From positions 1 through 34,829 of the forward strand of contig JAFGJR010000129.1 of NCBI GenBank assembly GCA_016928975.1: DNA of 34,829 nt. Direction: 5' to 3'. The stretch comes from Sedimentisphaerales bacterium (GTDB lineage: Bacteria; Planctomycetota; Phycisphaerae; Sedimentisphaerales; SG8-4). Shown here in pieces: positions 34,772-34,829 of the stretch. The notes beneath the pieces are model-generated. The model searched no databases. It was not told the DNA's origin and saw only the letters and a list, made by a program, of their open reading frames with translations. The translations under genes were made by a program, and so were the position numbers. Every line of letters begins with the position of its first letter. The stretch's first letter is position 1.

Positions 34772-34829
34772 AGTCAGACCCTGCTATCGATGAGCTGCTT
34801 TGCAGTTTCATTGACGGAGAACTGCCGGC
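34768..34829 (+). CDS. probable anti-sigma factor, 5' end only
   Basis: ATG 34768 overlaps the sigma-factor TGA (34769-34771). Only 20 codons lie inside the window before it is cut. The visible start, KSDPAIDELLCSFIDGELP, fits the opening of membrane anti-sigma factors of the zinc-finger type, which typically begin with a short acidic helix and a YLDGEL or FIDGEL segment. The zinc-binding His/Cys would lie beyond the edge. The call rests on this short match and on position. Confidence 0.65.
   Translation, partial: MKSDPAIDELLCSFIDGELP

Overview
The window looks like a chromosomal segment of a GC-rich planctomycete, most likely class Phycisphaerae. This is inferred from family content, not from a marker gene: long secreted proteins built from carboxypeptidase-regulatory-like beta-sandwich repeats, a leucine-rich-repeat protein of the 'VTDEGLxHLxGL' type, an ECF sigma factor with a membrane-spanning C-terminal extension, and a large LamG/Fn3-like/discoidin-like surface protein.

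Left part (about 230-22438, + strand). A secreted protein (230-1657) is followed by a tandem array of seven large paralogous exported proteins and one leucine-rich-repeat protein, ending with a membrane-anchored ECF sigma factor. Spacings within the array run from -14 to about +95 nt, so it is probably one or a few transcription units. The paralogues combine signal peptides, four to nine regulatory-like repeats and a thioredoxin-like domain whose CxxC motif is replaced by (Q/E)QRxSR. The first gene carries an in-frame TGA (1406-1408). Reading continues in the same frame for 82 codons into a C-terminal membrane anchor, and a perfect 7-bp hairpin sits 14 nt downstream of the TGA. This makes it a candidate new selenoprotein and the most interesting observation here.

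Middle part (22522-26079, - strand). A three-gene operon (DUF488, DUF488, dual-OB protein) has 4-nt start/stop overlaps and a good sigma-70 promoter. Upstream of it on the same strand lie dapA and pdxJ. A cyclophilin-like gene (26217-26603, +) diverges from pdxJ and converges on an orphan GspF/PilC-type membrane protein (26589-27560, -).

Right part (27733-34829, + strand). A compact group holds pgsA, ribBA and a small lipoprotein. A 377-nt leader follows, then the 982-aa LamG surface protein with a strong rho-independent terminator. A gene-free stretch of about 520 nt carries a 122-bp palindromic element. The window closes with a second ECF sigma factor that overlaps by ATGA the start of a probable anti-sigma factor cut by the window edge.

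How the parts work together is inference. The left array looks like an envelope or exported-protein regulon whose own membrane-linked sigma factor is encoded at its end. The right part mixes housekeeping functions (lysine, pyridoxine, riboflavin and phospholipid synthesis) with surface-protein genes. Functions of the array proteins are not known from sequence.
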